Positions 28,959 through 36,136 of a stretch of 64,000 bases of DNA are shown piece by piece; the first letter of the stretch is position 1, and every line of letters starts with the position of its first letter. The notes beneath the pieces were generated by a model. The model saw only the letters and a list, made by a program, of their open reading frames with translations, ran no database searches and was not told the DNA's origin. The position numbers and the translations under genes are program-made. Origin of the DNA: Burkholderiales bacterium. Lineage in GTDB: Bacteria > Pseudomonadota > Gammaproteobacteria > Burkholderiales > SG8-41. Location of the stretch: contig JAIETP010000027.1 in NCBI GenBank assembly GCA_019744975.1, positions 1 to 64,000 of the forward strand. Reading direction: 5' to 3'.

Positions 28959-29130
28959 TATGGATGCCTGCTGAAAATGTCGGCTGGCTGACTTACCGTG
29001 CCGAATGGATTTGATTCAATCCTACCCGGCCGGCAAGAACCGTGTAAAGCGCATTCGCTCACAAACTAAAGCGCTGCACATCTGCCGAATCGCAGTCCCG
29101 CATCCCGCAATCTCTGGAGGAGAATAAATA

Positions 29131-29214
29131 ATGGGAAAAATCCAATGCAGGCGGACAGCAGAATCCGATCGTTCAGGCAGCGGCGGCGCAACTACCGGGT
29201 GCAGCCATGGCTGA
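29131..29214 (+). CDS. Overlapping leader ORF before the DASS transporter
   Basis: ATG at 29131 has a near-ideal SD (GGAGGAG, 8 nt upstream) and encodes 27 residues (MGKIQCRRTAESDRS...). It ends at TGA 29212-29214, just past the transporter start ATG at 29207, in another frame. The transporter start itself has no SD. This suggests a leader peptide with translational coupling, or an ancient frameshift at the gene start. The peptide has no recognisable features. Confidence 0.45.
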   Translation: MGKIQCRRTAESDRSGSGGATTGCSHG

Positions 29215-30748
29215 TCCGAATCCACAAGTTGCAACAGGGTCCGCGGCGGCAAGCGACAGTTTCCTCGGCGTTTTCCGCGGCAACATCGTCGCGACCGGAC
29301 TGACCCCGCGTAAGGCGCTGCTCGGATTCTTCCTCGGCTGGGCGCTGTTTTTCTACATCCTGTGGTGGATGCCGCAGCCTGAAGGGCTGTCGGTGTCCGG
29401 CAAGGCCGCACTTGCAGTGATGGTGTGGGCCTGCACCATGTGGATATTCGAGGCCATGCCCGTGGGCATCTCGGGTCTGCTGATCCCGATGCTCCTCGTG
29501 ATGACAGGCGCGGTGAAGGGTTTTCCCGTCGCGGCCAACGGATTCACCACACCCGTCGTGTTCCTGTGTCTCGCCGCCTTCCTGTTTGCCGCCATCATGC
29601 AGGCCGCCGGGCTGGACCGGCGCATCGCCCTGTCCCTGCTGAAGTGGATGAAGGTGAAAACGGTAAACGGTGTCATCTGGGCGATGTTCATCGTGAATAT
29701 CGCCCTTTCGTTCATCATTCCCGCCGCCAACGCGCGGGCGGCGACGCTGCTGCCGGTCATCAACGGCATCACGAATTTTTTCGGCGACACCGAGGCGGAG
29801 CGCAACGGCAAAAAAGCCATTGTCATCCAGACACTGGTCTACGGCTCGATGATCAGCGGCATGTGCATACTCACCGCGCATTTGCCGAACCTGGTCATCG
29901 TCGGGCTGTTCGAAAAACAGCTGGGACTCAAGCTCTCCTATGTCGACTGGTTCATCATGCAATGGCCCTACCTCGGCATGTTCGTGCTGACGCAGTGGTG
30001 GGTGCAGTACTACTTCGGCACCCGCAAGGTCGGTGTTTCAGGCGGCTATCAGGCGATCGAGAAACTGCATGCTGAAATGCCCCGCACTTCGCAGTCGGAA
30101 TGGCTGATCCTCGCCGCTTTCGTGCTGGTCGCGCTGGCGTGGATGACCGAGAGCGTACACAAGGTCGCCGCGCACAATGTTGCGCTGATCGGCCTCGCGG
30201 TGCTGTTCGTGCCCGGACTGTTCGGCTTCAAGTGGAAAGAGGTCCAGGACCGCACCATCTGGGGCACGCTGCTGCTGCTCGCCGGCGCGCTGTCGCTGTC
30301 TTCCGCGATGTCGTCGTCGGGCCTCGCCGCATGGCTGGCGAAGGTGCTGCATCCGGTGGGCGCCGGCCAGTCGTGGTGGATGATATTGCTGGTGTTCATG
30401 GTCGGCACACACATCATGCGCCTGGGCATGCTGTCCAACGTCGCGGCGATCACCATGATCGCGCCGATCCTGCTTGCGCTGGCGCCCACGCTCGGGCTGC
30501 ACCCGGTAGCGTTCACGATGCTCGTCGCCGACACCGACACCTTCGCCTACCTGCTGCCAACGCAGATCACCGCCGCCGTGATCGCCTACTCCAGCGGCAC
30601 CTTCTCGATGACCGATTACTTCAAGGTCGGCTGGGTTTCGGTGCTGATCGCGATCGCCTACGGGATTCTGGTGATGGCGCCCTGGTATGCCTTCCTCGGC
30701 ATCCCGGTGTGGGATCCGGCAGCGCCCTGGCCTTTCGGAAAAGTTTGA
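29207..30748 (+). CDS. DASS family anion:sodium symporter (SLC13-like)
   Basis: A 513-residue permease with about 12 helices of the divalent anion:Na+ symporter family. Typical parts are MWIFEAMPVGISGLLIPM near the N-terminus and, in the second half, TIWGTLLLLAGALSLSSAMSSSG. The N-terminal tail (about 35 residues) is soluble. Substrate could be a dicarboxylate, citrate, sulfate or an organosulfonate; the sequence does not decide. The DUF3604 gene follows after 30 nt, so they are likely cotranscribed. Confidence 0.85.
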   Translation: MADPNPQVATGSAAASDSFLGVFRGNIVATGLTPRKALLGFFLGWALFFYILWWMPQPEGLSVSGKAALAVMVWACTMWIFEAMPVGISGLLIPMLLVMTGAVKGFPVAANGFTTPVVFLCLAAFLFAAIMQAAGLDRRIALSLLKWMKVKTVNGVIWAMFIVNIALSFIIPAANARAATLLPVINGITNFFGDTEAERNGKKAIVIQTLVYGSMISGMCILTAHLPNLVIVGLFEKQLGLKLSYVDWFIMQWPYLGMFVLTQWWVQYYFGTRKVGVSGGYQAIEKLHAEMPRTSQSEWLILAAFVLVALAWMTESVHKVAAHNVALIGLAVLFVPGLFGFKWKEVQDRTIWGTLLLLAGALSLSSAMSSSGLAAWLAKVLHPVGAGQSWWMILLVFMVGTHIMRLGMLSNVAAITMIAPILLALAPTLGLHPVAFTMLVADTDTFAYLLPTQITAAVIAYSSGTFSMTDYFKVGWVSVLIAIAYGILVMAPWYAFLGIPVWDPAAPWPFGKV

Positions 30749-30778
30749 ATTTATCAACATAATCAAGGATTTGCAGTA

Positions 30779-33196
30779 ATGAACAAAATGACCGATCCCA
30801 CCCGGCGGCAACAACCCGTCTTTGATGAAAAAACGCTGCGCAAAAAACTCGGGAATTACTTTGCCCCCGCGGGCCTGTACGACCGCAACAAGGCGCGCCC
30901 CTTTGTCGGCAAAGTCAGTTGCAATGTTGACCGCCTGGTCGCCGGAAGCTGGACTGAGATCGTGCTCGACTACGAAATCGGCGCCTCCGGTGTCGCCGAT
31001 GGCGCCTGGTTCAAGGCGACTTTCAAATTCTATTCCGACTGGGCGCTGTTCCAGACCACCAATCCGCAGGGCGCCAACTATGTGTCGGCCGAATATCAGT
31101 CCGTGGCGCTGATGCCCGGCCAAAGCCCGGCGGCCGTGCAGTCGCTGAAGGTGCGCTTCGACCAGAAAGGCCACGAACGGCCGTTCCAGAAATCCATTAT
31201 CGTGGATACCGTGGATGGATACCTCAACGCCGGTGACCATATCATCATCCGGCTTGGCGACCGCCGCAGCGGCGGTCCGGGTACCCGGGTGCAGACCTTC
31301 GTCGAGGACAAATTCCGCTTCCGTTGTTATGTCGATCCTTTGGGCACATCGCGGTTTGTGGCGGTCCCCGGCGACGTCGTCATTGACATCGTGCCCGATG
31401 CGCCCCGCTCGTTATCCCTGGTCGGCCCGCGCATTGCGAGACCGGGGACGACACTTCCGGTGCGGGTCAACGCGCACGATCAATGGGGCAACGCCTGCGC
31501 CGACATCGGCGGCAAGGTGGATATTGTCGCCGAGCACGGCGGAAAAGAAGTGTACCGAAAAGCCGTCACCCTGCCGGACAGCGGCTGGGCCAGCGCGGCC
31601 ATAGCGGGCCTGCCTGCGCAGGCCGGTGAACTGAAAATTTCCGCCCGGCTTGCCGGCGCCCGCGGCTGCGAGGACGCCGTGCATTACGTCACCATCGACA
31701 AAAACTCCCCCTGCGAACGCGCTTTCTTCGGTGACCTGCATGTGCACTCACACGACACCGTGGGCACCAACAGCCCGGATTACAACACCCGCTATGCGCG
31801 CGATATCGCGGGTCTCGATGTCATGACCTACACCGCCAACGATTTCCAGATCACCGACCAGAACTGGGAACTGGGCGTGAAGGTCATGCATGAACTGCAC
31901 AAGAACGGCCAATTCGTCTGCTTCCCAGTGCAGGAATGGTGTGGCAGTTCCACCGCCGGCGGCGACCACAACGTCGTATTCCTGTCCGACAAGAAGCCGG
32001 ATTTCCCGTTCAACGACAAAGGAGAACACAACAGGACCTTTGTCTGGAACGAAGACATGAAAGGAGCCGGTGTCGAGCTCGGACGATGGCCCATCGAGGA
32101 ATTATGGGCCGCCTATATTGACGATGCCGAAAATCACCTGATCATGCCGCATGTCGGCGGCCGGCGTTACATCCCCGACTGGCATCACCCCGAACTGGAG
32201 CGGCTGATCGAAATCACTTCGGCCTGGGGGCATTTCGGATGGCTTTATCAGGACGTAATATCCCGCGGCTATAAACTCGGTGCATCCGCCTCCGGCGATG
32301 AGCATCGCGGACGCCCGGGCGGCGGCCTGCCCGGCACCCAGGTGTTCGGCACCAAGGGGGGCATTACCGGCATCATTGCCGACAAACTGGATCGTGCAAC
32401 CATCGGCCGCGCCCTGCGTGCACGCCATACCTGGGCTTCCAGTGGCGAACGTTCGGCCGGACTCCTGTCCTGCGGCAAACACATCCAGGGGGATGAGTTT
32501 CAACACAAGGGCGCCGCCCACATCGACTATCGTTTTCTTGGCAATACAGGCTGGGATGAAATCGCCGCCTTTGACCATGCCGGTCGCATGTTTTACCGCG
32601 ATTTGCAAAAAGAAGCCGGTTATTCCGGGCGGCGCATCCGTATCCGCTGGGGAGGCGCCCGCATCCCTGACCGTTACCGCTGGGCGGAATGGCGCGGCAC
32701 TGTCAGCATCATCAACGGCACCATCAACCGCTTCGCCGGCGGTGGCTTTGAACATCCGGAGGAATCGGTCTGGCGTGCCGGGCCGACGGACATCGGCTTT
32801 CGCACCGACACCTATGGCGACTCCGACAGCATCGTCATTGATATCGACAAGCTGGAAAACTGCCGCATACGGGTGCACGGCAGGATCGACAGCTATGTCA
32901 AGGTCGGCGACCCCCTGGCCGGAAATCCATTTATCCACTGCCCGACATTCGACTGGGAAATCACCGGCGCCGAACTGCTCGCCAGCGACGGCCGCTTGCG
33001 CAAGGAACTCGGTGGATGCGAGCTGTTTCTGGCGGCGGAACGGATGAGTGAAGAGCCGATGCCGCGCGATGTCTCCGGGGTTCTGGAAGTCAAACCGAAA
33101 AACAGTCCCCACGGATTCCGGCCGGTGTATTTTTACGGCCGGCAGACTGACGACGCCAAGGTCTGGACCTCGGCGATGTTCATCACCTTCAAGTAA
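30779..33196 (+). CDS. DUF3604 domain protein (PHP-like metallohydrolase)
   Basis: An 805-residue protein of the DUF3604 family. The middle carries GDLHVHSHDTVGTNSPDY, a PHP-like His metal cluster, and later GDEHRGRPGG and MPHVGGRRYIPDWHHPE also look metal-binding. No signal peptide is seen. The reaction is unknown. Its partner is the DASS transporter just upstream, so a catabolic role on the transported anion is a reasonable guess. The 3' end overlaps a convergent gene by 8 bp. Confidence 0.8.
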   Translation: MNKMTDPTRRQQPVFDEKTLRKKLGNYFAPAGLYDRNKARPFVGKVSCNVDRLVAGSWTEIVLDYEIGASGVADGAWFKATFKFYSDWALFQTTNPQGANYVSAEYQSVALMPGQSPAAVQSLKVRFDQKGHERPFQKSIIVDTVDGYLNAGDHIIIRLGDRRSGGPGTRVQTFVEDKFRFRCYVDPLGTSRFVAVPGDVVIDIVPDAPRSLSLVGPRIARPGTTLPVRVNAHDQWGNACADIGGKVDIVAEHGGKEVYRKAVTLPDSGWASAAIAGLPAQAGELKISARLAGARGCEDAVHYVTIDKNSPCERAFFGDLHVHSHDTVGTNSPDYNTRYARDIAGLDVMTYTANDFQITDQNWELGVKVMHELHKNGQFVCFPVQEWCGSSTAGGDHNVVFLSDKKPDFPFNDKGEHNRTFVWNEDMKGAGVELGRWPIEELWAAYIDDAENHLIMPHVGGRRYIPDWHHPELERLIEITSAWGHFGWLYQDVISRGYKLGASASGDEHRGRPGGGLPGTQVFGTKGGITGIIADKLDRATIGRALRARHTWASSGERSAGLLSCGKHIQGDEFQHKGAAHIDYRFLGNTGWDEIAAFDHAGRMFYRDLQKEAGYSGRRIRIRWGGARIPDRYRWAEWRGTVSIINGTINRFAGGGFEHPEESVWRAGPTDIGFRTDTYGDSDSIVIDIDKLENCRIRVHGRIDSYVKVGDPLAGNPFIHCPTFDWEITGAELLASDGRLRKELGGCELFLAAERMSEEPMPRDVSGVLEVKPKNSPHGFRPVYFYGRQTDDAKVWTSAMFITFK

Positions 33197-34082
33197 CTTG
33201 TGAGGCTGCCGGCACCAACCCATGGTGCCGGTAGATGTCGGCAACCCGGGGGCCGCGCAGGAAATCGACCAGACGCGGCCCCCACTCCCCGCCGTCCCCG
33301 ACAAGACCGACATGCACCCGGGAGCGCTCCTGTCCAGTGTCGTGCTCGCCTTCCGCCGTCAGCGGCAGCATGGTGAATATCTCCGGGAATATCCGCGTAT
33401 AACGCAGCGCCAGATGATGGAACACCACGGCGGCATCGGCATCTCCCGCCGCCACCGCCTGCGGCGCCTCGCGATGGTGGATGGATTCGCCGTAGAGCAC
33501 GCGCGGATGCGGCCGGCCGTCGAGAAAATCCAGCGCGAGGTCCAGCCGCGCGGCGATTGCACGCAGGGTGTTGATGTAGGTCGTGTAGCTGACCGTTTCA
33601 GTTTTCGGATTGGACAGGAACAAGCTGATGTCATCGCGCGCAAGATCGGCAATGCCCTTGATGCCCTTGGGATTCGCCTTGGGCAGGAGCAGCACGTTGC
33701 CACGGCTGCCCGCAAGGGGAAAGTGCGCGTTCATGGCGCCCCCGGCGACCAGCGCATCGAGCACCTTCGGCGGGCTGATGAATACCTGCGGTTTGACCGA
33801 GATCGTCAGGTTTCCCAGGACGATGCCGCCGGTTGCCAGTGCTTCCACCACCACGCGCGGCGGCGTGGTCGCGTAAAAAATGTCCACGACCTGCGGGTGG
33901 TCTGAAAGAAAAGCCTGCAGCGCCTGCTCCAGCGCCATGTGATGATTGCCGTCTGAAAACACCGCCAGCCGCGCCAGCCGCGGATCGCCATGGAGATCAA
34001 GGCAGATGTTCGAATCCCGCTGCTGGAAAAACGCCTGTGTCGCGGGCTGCGCGCGTTCGCCGGGCCAGTCAAGACGGGTCAC
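33189..34082 (-). CDS. Substrate-binding-like protein without signal peptide
   Basis: A periplasmic-binding-protein fold of about 297 residues. I start at GTG 34082, which has GGAG 8 nt upstream; an open frame runs further into the LETM1-like gene. LAVFSDGNHHMALEQALQAF and the hinge ISPPKVLDALVAGGAMNAHF are visible. It has no signal peptide or lipobox, so it would stay in the cytoplasm as a ligand sensor or carrier. It follows soeABC and the LETM1-like gene, so the ligand may be sulfite, molybdate or another oxyanion (inference). Convergent with DUF3604. Confidence 0.6.
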   Translation of the reverse strand: MTRLDWPGERAQPATQAFFQQRDSNICLDLHGDPRLARLAVFSDGNHHMALEQALQAFLSDHPQVVDIFYATTPPRVVVEALATGGIVLGNLTISVKPQVFISPPKVLDALVAGGAMNAHFPLAGSRGNVLLLPKANPKGIKGIADLARDDISLFLSNPKTETVSYTTYINTLRAIAARLDLALDFLDGRPHPRVLYGESIHHREAPQAVAAGDADAAVVFHHLALRYTRIFPEIFTMLPLTAEGEHDTGQERSRVHVGLVGDGGEWGPRLVDFLRGPRVADIYRHHGLVPAASQVT

Positions 34083-34099
34083 GGCGCGGTCTCCGGGCT

Positions 34100-34423
34100 T
34101 CAAACCTGCGGCTGGCCACCGCGCGCACGCGTGCGCCGCCGATCCAGCCACCAGGCAAACACCGGCAGCATGAAAAATCCTCCGGGCATCACCACCAGCA
34201 CCAGGTAGGGACTCAGCCGTGACAGTCGTCCAAGGTGGTCACGCAATTCGATCCGCTCCTCCGCTGTCCAGCGCTGACCGTTACGCGGCTTCATCAGGAT
34301 GGGTACCAGGCCGCGCGTCTGCTGCATTTCGGCGAGCAAACGCTGCTTTTCACGTTGCGTCAGGCCACTGACGGATTCGTAGGTACGGCGGGCGTGGTGG
34401 CGTATGACTTGTAGCGGCGGCAT
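34100..34423 (-). CDS. LETM1-like membrane-anchored protein
   Basis: A 107-residue protein resembling the LETM1-like family: charged N-terminal half (GLTQREKQRLLAEMQQTRGLVP), then RIELRDHLGRLSRLSPYLVLVVMPGGFFMLPVFAWWLDRRR with one membrane helix. Molecular role in bacteria is unknown. It lies between soeC (24 nt) and the binding-like protein (17 nt) on the same strand, so it is likely part of the sulfite dehydrogenase transcript. Assignment rests on the SPYLVL..PGGF pattern. Confidence 0.6.
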   Translation of the reverse strand: MPPLQVIRHHARRTYESVSGLTQREKQRLLAEMQQTRGLVPILMKPRNGQRWTAEERIELRDHLGRLSRLSPYLVLVVMPGGFFMLPVFAWWLDRRRTRARGGQPQV

Positions 34424-34446
34424 TGAACTGCGGGAACTTTAAGGGG

Positions 34447-35391
34447 TCAGGAGATCGCCTGATAATAAAGGTTTTGCGGATGATTGGCTTGGGCAAAAAA
34501 GAACCAGCGCTCGGCGATCAGCCCACTCAACTGCACCACAAAGATCAGCCATAACAGGGCCGGTGCCGGCGACGGCACCGCCAGGGCCGCGGTCAGCAGC
34601 AGCGCCGGGATCACGAAGGCGCCGGCGAGGAAACCCCATTTCACGGCGCGCAAAGCCCCGCGACTGCGGCCGTGAAAAAATTCACGGGTATTGAAGGACC
34701 CGCCCATGAAACCCTGGGATTTCTGCGTGATTTTCGGATGTTTGATGCCGATCGCCGTCTGCAGGCTGGATCGCGGCCTCAAACGGGCATTACGTTGCAG
34801 CGAGATCACACGGGTCAGCAGTCCGGCGACAGTCAGCACGATCGCCCAGGCCACGACGCAAGCCGTGAATGTTTCGCCCCGCTGCCCAGCCAGCGCTGCC
34901 GCCAGCGCGACACCTGATGCACAGCCAAGGATGGTGAAGTTGACCAGCGTCAGCGGCGATGCCCATTCCTGCAGGAACTTGATGCAGGCGTAAATCATCC
35001 CCGTGCACAGGAACAAGGCCAGGCACAACAGCACACCCGCGCCCCCCAGCAGCAAGGTGCCGGAAATACCCTGCCAGTGCGCCCAGCCATAGGCCGCGAC
35101 CAGCGCCATGAACGCCGGCAGTACGATGACCTCGCGTGACAGCCAGGACGTGCGCCACATCGCCGCGGAGCGCCAGGCCCGCTCCGGATGCCCGAGGTGA
35201 AAAAACGAAGCCAGCAGTCCACCCGCCAGCAGCAGCAATGCCAGCACGCTGCCGGTCGGGTAAAACCCCGGCGACGGCGCTGCGGCAATGCCGGCAGCGA
35301 CCACCGCCTCAATCACAAACAGCGCGAGGAACAAACCCTGCCCCGCACCGATCAGCACGGTCAGCAGGATGACCGAGAACGCCGGATTCAT
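34447..35391 (-). CDS. soeC: Membrane anchor subunit of sulfite dehydrogenase (DmsC/SoeC-like)
   Basis: A 314-residue quinone-reactive membrane subunit with about eight helices, of the DmsC anchor family. The N-terminus NPAFSVILLTVLIGAGQGLFLALFV and the central AAYGWAHWQGISGTLLL are typical. It would pass electrons from SoeB to the quinone pool. It starts 13 nt after soeB. Member of soeA-soeB-soeC in the order known for sulfur oxidisers; assignment depends on the whole operon. Confidence 0.82.
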   Translation of the reverse strand: MNPAFSVILLTVLIGAGQGLFLALFVIEAVVAAGIAAAPSPGFYPTGSVLALLLLAGGLLASFFHLGHPERAWRSAAMWRTSWLSREVIVLPAFMALVAAYGWAHWQGISGTLLLGGAGVLLCLALFLCTGMIYACIKFLQEWASPLTLVNFTILGCASGVALAAALAGQRGETFTACVVAWAIVLTVAGLLTRVISLQRNARLRPRSSLQTAIGIKHPKITQKSQGFMGGSFNTREFFHGRSRGALRAVKWGFLAGAFVIPALLLTAALAVPSPAPALLWLIFVVQLSGLIAERWFFFAQANHPQNLYYQAIS

Positions 35392-35404
35392 GTCCTGCTC
35401 CCGC

Positions 35405-36136
35405 TTACCATGAGGTCACGTCATCCAGCGACGGATCCTTGATGCCGGGCCGCGGCAGCCGGCCGTCGATCTTCAGCGGATTATCGGCGCGTTCGAGTTC
35501 GTCTTCATGGATACGCATCTCCGTCCTGCGGCGCGGCAGATAGTGGTTGGCCGGCTGGGTGCCCCATTCCGGCATCAATGCGTACCCCGAATTCTCGCGG
35601 ATGGCTTTTGACACCACCGACTCTTCATCGTGGATGTCGCCGTAGAGACGCGCATTGGTCGGACAGGCCAGCACACAGGCCGGTTTGCGTTCGGACTCCG
35701 GCAGCTTCGCGTCGTAAATGCGGTCCACGCACAAGGTGCATTTTTTCATCACTTTCTGATGCTCGTCGATTTCGCGCACGCCATACGGGCAGGCCCAGGA
35801 GCAATACTTGCAGCCGATGCATTTGTCGTAATCGACCAGCACGATGCCGTCTTCAGGACGTTTGTAGCTGGCCCCCGTAGGGCATACCGGCACGCAGGGC
35901 GGATCCTCGCAATGCAGGCAGGATTTGGGGAAATGCACGGTCTGCGTATTCGGGAACTCACCGACCTCGAAGGTCTGCACGCGGTTGAAAAATGTGCCGG
36001 TCGGGTCGCGGTCGTACGGATTGTCATCCGACATGAAGCCGGCTGCGCCGGAAGTATTCCATTCCTTGCAACTGGTGACGCAGGCATGGCAGCCGACGCA
36101 GACGTTTAAATCAATCACCAAGGCTAATTGCGTCAT
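35405..36136 (-). CDS. soeB: Iron-sulfur subunit of sulfite dehydrogenase (SoeB-like)
   Basis: A 243-residue ferredoxin-like subunit with four [4Fe-4S] motifs: CVGCHACVTSCKEWN, CLHCEDPPCVPVCPTGASYKR, CIGCKYCSWACPYG and CTLCVDRI...CVLACPTNAR. The start at 36136 (MTQLALVIDLNVC) overlaps the soeA stop by ATGA; the frame is open 12 codons upstream inside soeA. Electron transfer between the molybdopterin subunit and SoeC. Confidence 0.88.
   Translation of the reverse strand: MTQLALVIDLNVCVGCHACVTSCKEWNTSGAAGFMSDDNPYDRDPTGTFFNRVQTFEVGEFPNTQTVHFPKSCLHCEDPPCVPVCPTGASYKRPEDGIVLVDYDKCIGCKYCSWACPYGVREIDEHQKVMKKCTLCVDRIYDAKLPESERKPACVLACPTNARLYGDIHDEESVVSKAIRENSGYALMPEWGTQPANHYLPRRRTEMRIHEDELERADNPLKIDGRLPRPGIKDPSLDDVTSW

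Noticed and set aside
29131-29214. Leader ORF as the true N-terminus of the DASS transporter after a frameshift
   Set aside because: The transporter N-terminus from 29207 is a plausible complete start and the leader peptide looks unlike DASS sequence; frameshift remains a minor alternative.
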